Positions 27,939 through 36,785 of a DNA stretch of 64,000 nt are shown piece after piece. Origin of the DNA: Bacteroidaceae bacterium. GTDB lineage: Bacteria > Bacteroidota > Bacteroidia > Bacteroidales > Bacteroidaceae. Each line of letters opens with the position of its first letter. The stretch's first letter is position 1. Below the pieces are notes generated by a model, which saw only the letters and a program-made list of their open reading frames with translations, ran no database searches and was not told where the DNA came from. The translations under genes were made by a program, and so were the position numbers. The stretch spans positions 62,001 through 126,000 of the forward strand of contig JAFYYH010000016.1 in NCBI GenBank assembly GCA_017557635.1. Direction: 5' to 3'.

Positions 27939-28868
27939 TTATAGTTTCACTGCATCCCAACCATAATCCTTGTAATATCGGATGTCCAGATTATGGCTTT
28001 TTACATACTCGCCAAGCTGCTCGCGGCGTACAGCCTCACGAACATCCTGGTTGGAATGCATGTTCTGGTAAATGTCATAATAGTCACCGAAAAGTCGCCT
28101 TACACTTGCGTCATAACCTGCACCGTCAGCAGCCTGCACAAATCCGGTAACCCTGACAGTTCCGTTCTGCTTGTGCAGAGTCATGTATCCGGAGTGATTG
28201 CCGCCTGATACAGTCTTAAGAGTGTCACCGGACAAATTGTACCACCATATCCAGAAATCACCCCAGACAAGAGTACGGTCGGCCTTTTCTTCCTCTCTTA
28301 TTATCATCAGGGTGGGGATGCATAGTTCACCATGACTGTACTGCGGTCCAATCTCCGTTACAAGATAATCGCTAATGGCATCACGCAGAGCCTGCTCCTT
28401 GCGGTTGTTGGCTATATATTGGATGCAGTCCTGCTTATGCTCGTCAAAGTCACACATCAGCCACACTCCGTTTACCTTCTCCATATAGAGCCTGTGCTCC
28501 TCAATGTCCGTCTCGGGATCAAAGGAGCCGTCCTCCCACATCTGGCGTACGTTTATTGTGGCCACGGCATGAGTGTCATCGGTCTTGTTGACATCAACGA
28601 CAGTGTAGTCTGCAATAGTTCCGCCATTACCGGTCACAAAGTAATAGAGCCACTCATGGTCCAAAGCCTCATGGGCGGGCAGCCGGTAGAACATAGTGTC
28701 CAGCAGCGCATAGAAATCGTCCGTCATAAAGTCCTTTGACTTTTCCAGCAACTCATGGTCCGGAATGTACTGGCACAGTTCCTCTGCGCGGTTCATAAGC
28801 TGCTTATGACTGTCGCCGCAGGCGGCCAACATCAGTACAGCCGATATTATCACCAATGCTCTCTTCAT
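27939..28868 (-). CDS. Hypothetical lipoprotein between GH16 and addB
   Basis: A 309-residue lipoprotein (MKRALVIISAVLMLAAC, Cys17). I recognise no family. The mature part is acidic and rich in Trp/Tyr, with a central WxxGDFWIWWYN stretch near residue 218 and a C-terminal helical segment. It lies 4 nt after the GH16 stop and 5 nt before addB, so it is clearly in the same transcript. No catalytic motif is evident; a surface ligand-binding role is only a guess. Confidence 0.7.
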   Translation of the reverse strand: MKRALVIISAVLMLAACGDSHKQLMNRAEELCQYIPDHELLEKSKDFMTDDFYALLDTMFYRLPAHEALDHEWLYYFVTGNGGTIADYTVVDVNKTDDTHAVATINVRQMWEDGSFDPETDIEEHRLYMEKVNGVWLMCDFDEHKQDCIQYIANNRKEQALRDAISDYLVTEIGPQYSHGELCIPTLMIIREEEKADRTLVWGDFWIWWYNLSGDTLKTVSGGNHSGYMTLHKQNGTVRVTGFVQAADGAGYDASVRRLFGDYYDIYQNMHSNQDVREAVRREQLGEYVKSHNLDIRYYKDYGWDAVKL

Positions 28869-28872
28869 ATGA

Positions 28873-29712
28873 TCAGTTCTGGGCAGGTTGCTGGTAAACG
28901 CGGACGTAATCCACTTCCATGGTGACGGGAAGGGCATCCTCGTCAACGCCTTCCTGGCCGCCCCAGTCGCCGCCCCATGCAAGATTCAGGATTATGTGGA
29001 AGGGGTAGTGGAAGGGCCACTGGTCGTGGTCTTCACCAAGAACAGCTTTCTCCAGATGGAGCTGCTCCTTGCCGTCCACGTAGGTTATGATCTCATCCTC
29101 GGTCCAGAGGAGGGAGTAGACGTGGAAGTCTCCCTCGGCCTTCTTGATGGTCATGGCGTGGTTCTTGTGGGTGTTCTTGGTGTGGTTGTAATCCTGGGTG
29201 TGGATGGATGATGATACCTCGTTGGGAGTGAATCCGACCTCTTCCATGATGTCAATCTCACCGCAGCGTGGCCAGCCGTTGTTGGGCATGCGGTTGGCGG
29301 CGGGCATCATCCAGAATGCGGGCCATGTACCTTTACCTTCAGGCAGTTTGATACGTGCCTCAAAGTAGCCGTACTGCCAGCCGGTGCGGGCGTTGCCGTT
29401 GATGCGGCCTGAATAGACCTTGCCGTCCTCCTTGAAGCAGTTGATGCGAAGTGTGCCGTCCTTAACCTCGGTTACCGGTGTGCCGGCGGGAGTGAGGTGG
29501 TTTACGTAGTTCTGGAGTTCATGGTTGACCATGCCCTGACGCATTACTACGTGGGTCCACTTGGCGGCATCAAGCTCGGTGCCCTCATTGAACTCATCCT
29601 GCCATACAAGGTCGTAACCTTTTGGGGCATAACTCTTGGCACGTTTTCCCTGGGCTGTAACCATGGGCAGACATGCTATTGCTGTAATCAAAAGAACTTT
29701 TTGGATAGTCAT
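28873..29712 (-). CDS. GH16 family endo-beta-glucanase (laminarinase-like), secreted
   Basis: A 279-residue enzyme with a signal peptide (ending VTAQG, about residue 21) and a complete GH16 jelly-roll. The active-site signature GEIDIMEEVG places the nucleophile Glu152, the assisting Asp154 and the acid/base Glu157; WPAFWMMP precedes it and the C-terminal WGGDWGG and EVDYVRVYQ strands match laminarinase-type members. It would cleave beta-1,3 or mixed-linkage glucans. The gene sits 12 nt downstream of addA and is the odd member of a DNA-repair operon. No SusC/D pair is nearby. Confidence 0.9.
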   Translation of the reverse strand: MTIQKVLLITAIACLPMVTAQGKRAKSYAPKGYDLVWQDEFNEGTELDAAKWTHVVMRQGMVNHELQNYVNHLTPAGTPVTEVKDGTLRINCFKEDGKVYSGRINGNARTGWQYGYFEARIKLPEGKGTWPAFWMMPAANRMPNNGWPRCGEIDIMEEVGFTPNEVSSSIHTQDYNHTKNTHKNHAMTIKKAEGDFHVYSLLWTEDEIITYVDGKEQLHLEKAVLGEDHDQWPFHYPFHIILNLAWGGDWGGQEGVDEDALPVTMEVDYVRVYQQPAQN

Positions 29713-29724
29713 AAGCTTATTGTG

Positions 29725-32700
29725 TTAGCAGTCAGTAATCTTATTTGAATATACGTACCAGATGTGGCCCTCAACAGAGGGGTAGCCCATCTTGTGGAGA
29801 AGGTCCATGTATTCACGTACCTGGTGGAGATACTCCTCGCGGTCACGGCCGAACTTGAAGTCCACTACAATGGCGTGGCCGTCGGGGGCAATCATTACAC
29901 GGTCGGGGCGACGGGTCTGGAGCACGCCTCCGTCACGGTAGATAATCGAGACCTCATTGAAAAGGCGGTAGTCTCCGTTGAACCATGATGATACGCCCGA
30001 TGCTTCTATGTGTTGGGGTATCATCTTCTTGATTTCATCGGCCTTTTTGGAAGATTCAATGAGACCTTGGCTGTACATGATGTCAACCTGCGTATTTATG
30101 TCATCCATTGTGCGGATGGTGGCAAAGATGCTGTGAAGAAGCTTGCCGGTCTGTATGTACTCCTCCTGGTGATCATCAGGGTCATCGGTGGAATGGACAA
30201 AACGGGTGGATTCGCCGGACTGGCGGAACCGGGCGTTTATGGGATAGGTTTCAAGTGCAAGTTCCTGGATTGTGGGCTTGGCATCAAACGGATTACGGCT
30301 GTCTGTACGGGCTTTCTCTGAATGGGGGCAGATCTGTCCGGTCTCATAGATTATGCCGTCATTGCTTATCTGACTCTGGAAGGGTTCATTGCCAAGGCAG
30401 AATTGAAGCACGTCAAATACCGTGTAGCCGCTATGCGGATGGTCGCAGAGTATAATAAGGTTGCTCTCGGCACGAGTAAGGGCTACATATAGCAGGTTAA
30501 GGTTATCTACTGTCTGCAGGCCGGCTTCACGTTTGTAATACTCGTTGAATACCGAGTTGGCCAGACTGCTGTTGAATCCGACCGGAATGAACGGCATTCC
30601 GTCAAAAGGCTGGGCTTGGGGCTTTATCCAGAGACGGTTCTCATGGAATCCGCCGGCATCAATGATAGGCCAGTCACAGAAAGGTACAATTACGGTATGG
30701 AACTCAAGACCTTTGGATTTATGGATGGTCAGCAGACGTATTCCGTTGATATCGGGAGCAGGGATGGGGGTCTTGTAGAGCCTTTCGTCCCATTGGGTGA
30801 TGAATTCAGCCAGATCACCCGGGCTGCGGCTGAGCCACTGGCAGACGGTATCCTGGAATGCCATTACGTACTGGCTCTGGCCGTTGATGCGGTCCAGGTT
30901 CAGTATGGTGTAGAGTTTCTCCGTGAGTTCATAGAGAGGCAGATGTCGTAATGCCTCGGCCTGTCCGATGAATGCTTTCGGTAATGTATCTTCCAGTCCC
31001 TGCGCATAAATCCGGTCGAATGATAGTTCTGTTCCGATAACAGAGCATGAGTATTCCCATGCCAGTTGAGCCAGAGCTATGCGGTCCGTGCTGTCGGAAA
31101 GCCAGCGCAATGCGTTGACCAGTACCCTGACTGAAGGCGATGAATCCAGCTGGAATGCTTCGCCCGAAATCATATTGTACTCCGGACGGTTCTGGGCAAA
31201 CCATGCGGCTATATCGGCTATCCTGTCTTTCTTGCGGCAGAGTATTGCTATGTCAGTCTGAAGGACTCCTGCTTCAGTCAGTTTGTCAAGCTGATCGGCT
31301 ATCTTGGGGCAGATGGCCTCGACCAGCTCTTTTGAATTGTATTTCTCATTAATTACCTCGGCATAGACATAGCCGGTTCCGTCGTTGTGCGTGGACTTCT
31401 GCTGAACGCCGCTGTAGGCCTGCTGGAGGTCGGGATATTCCAAACCTGTCTCCTCGGTGTAATGCTGTGCCAATATGTCGGCGGCCATGGGAAACAGGGT
31501 GTTGTTGAAGTCTATTACCTGTTGGCGGCTGCGGAAGTTGGTGTCCATGGACACAACGTGGGGATGATATATTGCGAGTTCCCTTTCTATGCCGGTGTTG
31601 AGGATGTTCCAGTCACTGTTTCGCCAACGGTAGATGGATTGCTTTACGTCACCTACTACAAGGCAGTCCTGATTTATGGAAAGGCATTCTTTCAGTAACA
31701 GCGCCAGGTTTCTCCATTGCAGGTTTGAGGTATCCTGGAACTCATCAATCATGAGATGGCGGGTGAAACTGCCGGTTTTCTCATATACGAATGACGTGTC
31801 GCCTTCCTCCATTGAGTGCAGAAGCTGCGGGGTATCGGCCAGTATGAACCGGCCCTGTTCCTGGCTCTGGCTGTCAATCTCCTTGCGGATGCTCAGAAGC
31901 AGGCTCAGTTCGTGCATGTATTTGAGTGCCGCCTCGTAAGAATTGCTTTTGAATGTGTATTCTGCGTGAAGGTCACGGACTCTGGCAAACAGCGGGGAGA
32001 ACTGCTCCTGAGCAAGGTTTACCAGGAACGGATACTTCTTTCTGGTATCGACCTTGTAGAATGATTCAGGCTGGTCTATGCACTTAGTGAATGTGGCGCC
32101 CAAGTCTTTGTCAAGAATTGCACCGCTTATAACCTTCCGGACCTCACCGGCGGGGTTGCTTGACAGTATATCCAGTCCGAATCCGGCGCCTGAAAGGGCC
32201 GATTCAATCTGATGTCCTGCATTCTTGATCTCCTCAAGCATGGGCGGCAGGATGCGGTCACGTGCCGTTATGAGATTCTCTTTGTAGTCCGTTACCGCAT
32301 CGGGATTCTCCGTGAGGATACGGCGCAGTTCCTGCCCGTTTTCCATGAATATCTCGCTGAAGAGTTCCCTTGAGAAATTCTTGATGGTCTTGTCTATTGA
32401 CCAGCTTTTGTCATTCTCAATGTTGTTCTCCACAAATTTCATGATGTTGCGCTTGTCGGGGGAGTCCGGCTCGACATTTGCCAGAAATGCATCGACAGCC
32501 TCTTCTATGGCGGTATCTATGTCCAATTCAAGTGTGAGATTGCCGCCGATGTTCAGCTCGCGGGCAAGGCCGCGCAGTACGGACTGGAAGAAACTGTCAA
32601 TGGTCTCCACGCGGAAGCCTCCGTAATCCTGCAGTATCATGTCTAGCGCCAGCAGGGCGTTGTGACGGATGGTCTGCTCATTAAGCGTAACAGCCTTCTT

Positions 32701-32934
32701 TACCTCCAGATAATAACTCTCAGAATTCTTGAGGCCGTGTCCGATGCCATACAGCTGCGAAAGGATACGCTGTTTCATCTCGGCTGTGGCCTTGTTGGTA
32801 AAGGTAACGGCAAGGATATTACGGTAGTCCTCAGGGTTTTTCACAAGCATGGTAATGTACTGAACGGCCAGACGGAACGTTTTGCCCGATCCGGCCGATG
32901 CCTTATACACAGTCAGCTGAGAATTGTTACCCAT
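29725..32934 (-). CDS. addA: AddA/RecB-like UvrD-type helicase-nuclease
   Basis: A 1069-residue protein with Walker A KASAGSGKT (residues 11-19), a Q-motif-like N terminus, helicase motifs such as MIDEFQDTS (about 395-403) and VGDVKQSIYRWR (about 425-436), LTIHKSKGLEF (about 722-732) and a C-terminal RecB nuclease motif with IVVDFKFGRDREEY (about 1030-1043). It should unwind and degrade DNA ends with the AddB-like partner three genes downstream. A -7 box ends 16 nt upstream of the ATG; panB is transcribed divergently. Confidence 0.88.
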   Translation of the reverse strand: MGNNSQLTVYKASAGSGKTFRLAVQYITMLVKNPEDYRNILAVTFTNKATAEMKQRILSQLYGIGHGLKNSESYYLEVKKAVTLNEQTIRHNALLALDMILQDYGGFRVETIDSFFQSVLRGLARELNIGGNLTLELDIDTAIEEAVDAFLANVEPDSPDKRNIMKFVENNIENDKSWSIDKTIKNFSRELFSEIFMENGQELRRILTENPDAVTDYKENLITARDRILPPMLEEIKNAGHQIESALSGAGFGLDILSSNPAGEVRKVISGAILDKDLGATFTKCIDQPESFYKVDTRKKYPFLVNLAQEQFSPLFARVRDLHAEYTFKSNSYEAALKYMHELSLLLSIRKEIDSQSQEQGRFILADTPQLLHSMEEGDTSFVYEKTGSFTRHLMIDEFQDTSNLQWRNLALLLKECLSINQDCLVVGDVKQSIYRWRNSDWNILNTGIERELAIYHPHVVSMDTNFRSRQQVIDFNNTLFPMAADILAQHYTEETGLEYPDLQQAYSGVQQKSTHNDGTGYVYAEVINEKYNSKELVEAICPKIADQLDKLTEAGVLQTDIAILCRKKDRIADIAAWFAQNRPEYNMISGEAFQLDSSPSVRVLVNALRWLSDSTDRIALAQLAWEYSCSVIGTELSFDRIYAQGLEDTLPKAFIGQAEALRHLPLYELTEKLYTILNLDRINGQSQYVMAFQDTVCQWLSRSPGDLAEFITQWDERLYKTPIPAPDINGIRLLTIHKSKGLEFHTVIVPFCDWPIIDAGGFHENRLWIKPQAQPFDGMPFIPVGFNSSLANSVFNEYYKREAGLQTVDNLNLLYVALTRAESNLIILCDHPHSGYTVFDVLQFCLGNEPFQSQISNDGIIYETGQICPHSEKARTDSRNPFDAKPTIQELALETYPINARFRQSGESTRFVHSTDDPDDHQEEYIQTGKLLHSIFATIRTMDDINTQVDIMYSQGLIESSKKADEIKKMIPQHIEASGVSSWFNGDYRLFNEVSIIYRDGGVLQTRRPDRVMIAPDGHAIVVDFKFGRDREEYLHQVREYMDLLHKMGYPSVEGHIWYVYSNKITDC

Positions 32935-32950
32935 AGGAGTTTAAACTATC

Positions 32951-32958
32951 CAAATTTA
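32951..32958 (-). promoter_or_regulatory. -7 box (TAAATTTG) for the addA operon
   Basis: Minus-strand TAAATTTG ending 16 nt before the addA ATG. Confidence 0.55.
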
Positions 32959-32981
32959 GTGATTCCTTTTTATAAAAGCGT

Positions 32982-32989
32982 TATCTTCG
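32982..32989 (+). promoter_or_regulatory. -7 box (TATCTTCG) for panB
   Basis: TATCTTCG followed by CGG, 47 nt before the panB ATG; about 24 bp separate it from the divergent addA box. Confidence 0.5.
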
Positions 32990-33036
32990 CGGTCCAATTA
33001 TATATACTCTGACAGTCAAAATTTATTTCAATTATT

Positions 33037-33855
33037 ATGGGATATATTACTGAGGACAAGAGAAAAGTGACCACACAGCGTCTCAGAGAGATGAAACAGC
33101 GTGGTGAGAAAATTGCAATGCTCACAGCATACGATTACACTATGGCAAAGATGGTTGACGGTGCCGGCATTGACGTTATCCTGGTAGGTGATTCGGCTTC
33201 AAATGTCATGGCCGGTAATCAGACCACACTGCCTATCACACTTGACCAGATGATATATCACGCCAAGTCTGTGGTACGTGGTGTACAGCGCGCCCTCGTG
33301 GTGGTTGACATGCCGTTCGGTACCTATCAGATCAACGATTCAGAGGCTGTTACAAACGCAATAAAGATAATGAAGGTATCTCATGCCGATGCCCTCAAGC
33401 TGGAGGGCGGCGAGGAGATACTGCCTCAGGTACGTCATATTATTGAAGTAGGTATTCCCGTTATGGGACATCTGGGTCTGACACCCCAGTCAATCAACAA
33501 GTTCGGAACATACGCCGTACGCGCCAAGGAGGAGGCCGAGGCCGAGAAACTGATATCCGATGCCCACAAGCTGGAGGAGGCCGGCTGTTTCTCAATCACA
33601 CTGGAGAAGATTCCCGCAAAGCTGGCCGAGCGCGTAGCCAAGGAGGTCTCAATTCCCATCATCGGCATAGGTGCCGGTGGCGGAGTGGACGGTCAGGTGC
33701 TTGTATGCGCCGATATGCTGGGCATGAACAACGATTTCAGCCCCCGATTCCTGCGCCGTTACGCCAACCTCTACGAGACCATCACCGATGCGGTTGGCCG
33801 CTACGTGGAGGACGTCAAGAACAGCGACTTCCCCAACGAGAAAGAACAGTACTAA
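33037..33855 (+). CDS. panB: 3-methyl-2-oxobutanoate hydroxymethyltransferase
   Basis: A 272-residue PanB, first committed enzyme of pantothenate synthesis (ketoisovalerate plus methylene-THF to ketopantoate). Family motifs are clear: [25 protein letters not shown] (about residues 29-53), KLEGG (about 124-128), [10 protein letters not shown] (about 146-155) and [15 protein letters not shown] (about 207-221). The last 25 codons have a diverged copy at 40181-40255 (nine differences in 75 nt, eight of them synonymous or stop-for-stop). This 3' end therefore marks the left edge of an island. The stop codon begins the palindromic terminator at 33854. Confidence 0.97.
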   Translation: MGYITEDKRKVTTQRLREMKQRGEKIAMLTAYDYTMAKMVDGAGIDVILVGDSASNVMAGNQTTLPITLDQMIYHAKSVVRGVQRALVVVDMPFGTYQINDSEAVTNAIKIMKVSHADALKLEGGEEILPQVRHIIEVGIPVMGHLGLTPQSINKFGTYAVRAKEEAEAEKLISDAHKLEEAGCFSITLEKIPAKLAERVAKEVSIPIIGIGAGGGVDGQVLVCADMLGMNNDFSPRFLRRYANLYETITDAVGRYVEDVKNSDFPNEKEQY

Positions 33856-33894
33856 AATGATACCAAAGGGGTCAGACCCCAATGGTATCATTTT
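33854..33894. repeat. REP-like palindrome / bidirectional terminator after panB
   Basis: AAAATGATACCA (33854-33865) pairs with TGGTATCATTTT (33883-33894); inside an A-A internal loop, GGGGTC pairs with GACCCC around a single A. The A and T runs make it a bidirectional terminator for panB and hicB. Its GATACCAAAGGGG core is related to other palindromes in the island and to REP-like sequences associated elsewhere with RayT transposases (that relation is from memory and inferred). Confidence 0.8.
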
Positions 33895-34298
33895 TAGATG
33901 AACTGCACTGATTTGAGATCATCGGCAAAAGCGTGGATGGCATTTTCCATCTTTTGCACGGTCTTACGGGTGGGTACGCTTCGGCCCGTAACATAATGGG
34001 ATAACTGTCCCTGATTGATGCCTGTTATGCGCGACAAGCCAGCCAGAGTGAATGAACTGGCGTAGTAGGAGAGGAACGATGCCATATCGTATTTGTACAC
34101 CATCTCAACCTCGGTGAATTTTTTGCCAATCTTCTGGTAATGGCGGCGCATATCTTCATAACCACCCTCAAAGTATTTCTTGGCTTCGGCTACCGTCTTG
34201 CCGGTTCCGGTTATCAGATAAGATAAATCATCGGCATCACTGTAGATGCTATAGGATCCGTCACTTGCGCGTTCTATTATTGCATTTACTTTTCTCAT
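33894..34298 (-). CDS. hicB: HicB-type antitoxin with C-terminal helix-turn-helix
   Basis: A 134-residue antitoxin. Residues ~4-60 resemble the partial RNase H fold of HicB (IIERASDGSYSIYSDADDL...TVAEAKKYFEGG). Residues ~85-125 form an XRE-like helix-turn-helix (LAGLSRITGINQGQLSHYVTG), which would bind the operon promoter and autoregulate. It follows hicA by 15 nt on the same strand, the standard toxin-first order. Its stop lies in the REP-like terminator shared with panB. It belongs to the island downstream of panB. Confidence 0.88.
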   Translation of the reverse strand: MRKVNAIIERASDGSYSIYSDADDLSYLITGTGKTVAEAKKYFEGGYEDMRRHYQKIGKKFTEVEMVYKYDMASFLSYYASSFTLAGLSRITGINQGQLSHYVTGRSVPTRKTVQKMENAIHAFADDLKSVQFI

Positions 34299-34313
34299 AG
34301 TGTCTTTTTGTTT

Positions 34314-34502
34314 TTATTTCAATCCGGCCTGTTTCAAGATCTTGTTCAGTGTTCCTGAAGCGACCTCTTCACTACCATGATTACTCATCATAAACTCTCT
34401 GTCTGTTATTGGGCTATGCCATAAGGGATGACCTGCCATCTGATCGCCTGTGTCATAGCATCCAGCTTTCTTTAAAAGCCGTTCTAGTTCGCTGTATTTC
34501 AT
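34314..34502 (-). CDS. hicA: HicA-type mRNA interferase toxin
   Basis: A 62-residue HicA with the small dsRNA-binding-like fold: MKYSELERLLKKAGC, then GHPLWHSP carrying the likely catalytic histidine region, then NHGSEEVASGTL and a closing LKQAGLK. It would cleave mRNA until neutralised by HicB. The ATG at 34502 is used rather than a TTG at 34517 because the -7 box overlaps the latter. No Shine-Dalgarno sequence is evident. Confidence 0.88.
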   Translation of the reverse strand: MKYSELERLLKKAGCYDTGDQMAGHPLWHSPITDREFMMSNHGSEEVASGTLNKILKQAGLK

Positions 34503-34514
34503 GATTAGCGTTTT

Positions 34515-34522
34515 CAAAAGTA
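34515..34522 (-). promoter_or_regulatory. -7 box (TACTTTTG) for hicAB
   Basis: Minus-strand TACTTTTG ending 12 nt before the hicA ATG. An inverted copy of the same octamer sits at 34576-34583 on the plus strand with no long gene after it. AT-rich near-repeats between the two boxes (around ATTAATATTACTCA and GAGAATTAATAC) could be a HicB operator. Confidence 0.5.
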
Positions 34523-34654
34523 CGAATATTAATATTACTCACAAAGAAAATGGCGAAAAAAAGTATGAGAATTAATACTTTTGTAGAGATGGACTATGTC
34601 TTTTCCATAGGCAATCAAGGCTTTTAGGTTATACATTAATTGGTATTAAATAAC

Positions 34655-34699
34655 AAAGGGTATTCCAGTCTGACACCATTGCCTTGTGGAATACCCTTT
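34655..34699. repeat. Perfect 13-bp inverted repeat (hairpin) upstream of hicAB
   Basis: AAAGGGTATTCCA (34655-34667) pairs with TGGAATACCCTTT (34687-34699), 19-nt loop. The right side continues into GGTATCA, making CCCTTTGGTATCA (34694-34706) an inverted match to TGATACCAAAGGG at 33858-33870 on the other side of hicAB. The stretch 34503-34764 otherwise holds only the hicA promoter region and a 12-codon open frame at 34589-34627 of no evident meaning. Confidence 0.75.
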
Positions 34700-34764
34700 G
34701 GTATCAGATGATACAAATATACATTGTTTTTATTATCAGTGCAATATTATTGACCAATTGGTAG

Positions 34765-35790
34765 TCAGAACGAGTATCCCAGGCCGATGGATGGGAGGAA
34801 ATAGTTGGTGGATGGCATGTAGATGAGGCTGGGGGATAGAGCAACATGATTGAAACGGAATGCTGCGGCAGCCTGAAATACTATTCCGCGACCGGAGAGG
34901 TCAGATACGACGGCCCATTTTTTGCTTATGTCACGCCATAGATGCTCGTTGATCCCGTAACCGGTTCCCAGATAAACGGATACAATTCCGGAACGGTTGC
35001 TCCATACGGATAATCCACCGGTTATAAATAATTCATTGTCGGTTACACTTCCTTCTCCCCAGAAAACTCCACCTCCTTGGATGTTTCCGTTGCTTAGACA
35101 GGAGTAATCAGAACTTTTTAGTGAACCGTTAGTAAGTACAGAAATGAAACCTGACCTGAATGGCTTGCGGCCAACTGCAATCATGCCTCCAAATACCGGG
35201 CTCCTGTTATATCCTGCTATGATATATACCTCAATATCAGGGAATCTGTTATTGGAATCAAAAACTTGATTGGCGGCAGTTTCCGTTATTAACAGGTCTT
35301 GGCTTAACTTTTCATCGGCCCCGATCTCTGAAGGAACCATGATTAGTTGTTCTGATACGGTTGGGCGGGCTATAGTTAATCCGGAAAAATCCGGTACCTG
35401 GACTGGCTCATTGATAGTGAGTTGTTCAGATTGGGGTTTATGGGCATGGGACTTGGTGGGGAATGCCTGTTGCTCGTCGATGGGTTCATGGACATTGGCA
35501 GTTCCCGAATAACTGTCACGGATGGCTGTAAAGCGCTTTTTCTGCTCATCGGTCATGGAGCCGGATGCGTTCTGTAAAGTGTTGCGTAGTTGACTGAGTT
35601 CCTGAAGCAATGATGTGACGGCTCTGTCAGAAACGGGTTCGCCTGCCATGATCCTGTCTCTGAGTGTAATGCACTGCCCGCAAATATCCTCATACCGGTC
35701 CAGAACCTTGTCCCAATCGGTATTCTGGGCCATTACGTAGGCTGGACTGATTAGTAACAGTGCAATTAGTGATAATACCGCTCTTTTCAT
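34765..35790 (-). CDS. Exported coiled-coil / C-terminal beta-barrel-like protein of unknown function
   Basis: A 341-residue protein with a signal peptide (ending YVMAQN, about residue 22). A helical region follows (about 25-95, heptad-like: LLQELSQLRNTLQNA), then a linker (about 95-175), and a C-terminal half (about 185-341) of alternating glycine and aromatic strands ending GLGYSF, typical of an outer-membrane barrel. I do not recognise the family. It is divergent from a membrane Ser/Thr kinase with back-to-back promoter boxes only 19 bp apart, so the two are probably functionally linked. Confidence 0.6.
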   Translation of the reverse strand: MKRAVLSLIALLLISPAYVMAQNTDWDKVLDRYEDICGQCITLRDRIMAGEPVSDRAVTSLLQELSQLRNTLQNASGSMTDEQKKRFTAIRDSYSGTANVHEPIDEQQAFPTKSHAHKPQSEQLTINEPVQVPDFSGLTIARPTVSEQLIMVPSEIGADEKLSQDLLITETAANQVFDSNNRFPDIEVYIIAGYNRSPVFGGMIAVGRKPFRSGFISVLTNGSLKSSDYSCLSNGNIQGGGVFWGEGSVTDNELFITGGLSVWSNRSGIVSVYLGTGYGINEHLWRDISKKWAVVSDLSGRGIVFQAAAAFRFNHVALSPSLIYMPSTNYFLPSIGLGYSF

Positions 35791-35800
35791 TATTCGCTCA

Positions 35801-35808
35801 CAAAAATA
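35801..35808 (-). promoter_or_regulatory. -7 box (TATTTTTG) for the exported barrel-like protein
   Basis: Minus-strand consensus box ending 10 nt before the ATG at 35790. Confidence 0.55.
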
Positions 35809-35827
35809 GAGAATTAATTCTTACCTT

Positions 35828-35835
35828 TACTTTTG
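35828..35835 (+). promoter_or_regulatory. -7 box (TACTTTTG) abutting the kinase start
   Basis: The consensus box ends 2 nt before the ATG at 35838, so the usual initiation point would fall at or just inside the coding region. The mRNA is either leaderless or made from another promoter that I do not see. Confidence 0.5.
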
Positions 35836-35837
35836 GA

Positions 35838-36785
35838 ATGAATGATGACTCGGCATTCTTTGTCAATGCAAAATTGGAGAGTACTGATCTGGCTGGTTAC
35901 AGGGAACTGATTCACAGTTCTGACGGCGGATGGACGGAACTGTACCGCATAGACAGGTCCGGAAAGTTCCGTGTGCTCAAGGCCCTCAAGGCCCAGTACC
36001 GTGGAGAGCCTATGTATGAGATGCTTCTGCGTAAGGAGTTTGAGATAGGCTATAATCTGCAGCATCCCGGAATATGTGAGGTCTACGGTTATAGCCAGAT
36101 TCCTGACCTTGGAAACTGCATAGAAATGGAGTGGATAGACGGTACGACACTGTCGGATTTGATTCAAACCGGCCGTCTGACGTCTGGCATTTCCCGAAGG
36201 ATTGCTCTGCAGCTTTGTGATGTGCTGTCATATCTGCATTCCAAGCAGGTAATTCATCGTGACCTTAAGCCGTCAAATATCATGGTCACCCATAACGGCC
36301 GGAATGTAAAACTGATAGACTTTGGTTTGTCCGATACCGACAGTTCAAGCATTCTTAAATCGCCGGCGGGTACCGCATCGTTCGCAGCTCCGGAACTGAC
36401 AAACGGGAGTACTGTCGATGCCCGGACCGATATTTACTCGTTGGGTAAGATACTGTCGTTGCTTAAAGGCGGTTTTGTCCGCATTGCAAGAAAATGTACA
36501 AAAAACAATCCTGATGACCGGTATCCGGATATCGAATCTGTCAAGGACGCGATACGTGTACAACCTTGGCTCAAATCTGCCCCATATATGTTGGTCGCTA
36601 TTGCGGCAGTTATTGTTTGGGGAATAATGAATACTTCCGATAACAATCCCATTCCATCGGCTATTCCGGCTACCATAGCCCAACCTGCGGAAATGTCAAC
36701 TGATACAACCATATCGGACCCATCGGTAATAGATGAGTTGTTCCGTCAGGCTACCGATATGGTGAATTCGGGAAGTAACAGATAA
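35838..36785 (+). CDS. Transmembrane eukaryotic-type Ser/Thr protein kinase
   Basis: A 315-residue protein. The kinase domain spans residues ~30-240 and has all key residues: Lys48 (FRVLKALKA), Glu67, the catalytic loop HRDLKPSN (His140-Asp142, Asn147) and DFG at 161-163. The activation loop has a SPAGTASFAAPE segment. One membrane helix follows (about 250-264), then a short exported tail of ~50 residues ending DELFRQATDMVNSGSNR, which looks like a cut-off TPR-type start. It would phosphorylate cytoplasmic partners on an envelope cue. The lack of PASTA or other sensor domains is unusual; the divergent barrel-like protein might provide sensing. Confidence 0.9.
   Translation: MNDDSAFFVNAKLESTDLAGYRELIHSSDGGWTELYRIDRSGKFRVLKALKAQYRGEPMYEMLLRKEFEIGYNLQHPGICEVYGYSQIPDLGNCIEMEWIDGTTLSDLIQTGRLTSGISRRIALQLCDVLSYLHSKQVIHRDLKPSNIMVTHNGRNVKLIDFGLSDTDSSSILKSPAGTASFAAPELTNGSTVDARTDIYSLGKILSLLKGGFVRIARKCTKNNPDDRYPDIESVKDAIRVQPWLKSAPYMLVAIAAVIVWGIMNTSDNNPIPSAIPATIAQPAEMSTDTTISDPSVIDELFRQATDMVNSGSNR

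Noticed and set aside
34589-34627. A 12-codon frame after a -7-like box upstream of hicAB
   Set aside because: Too short, with no recognisable features; probably incidental to the AT-rich promoter region.
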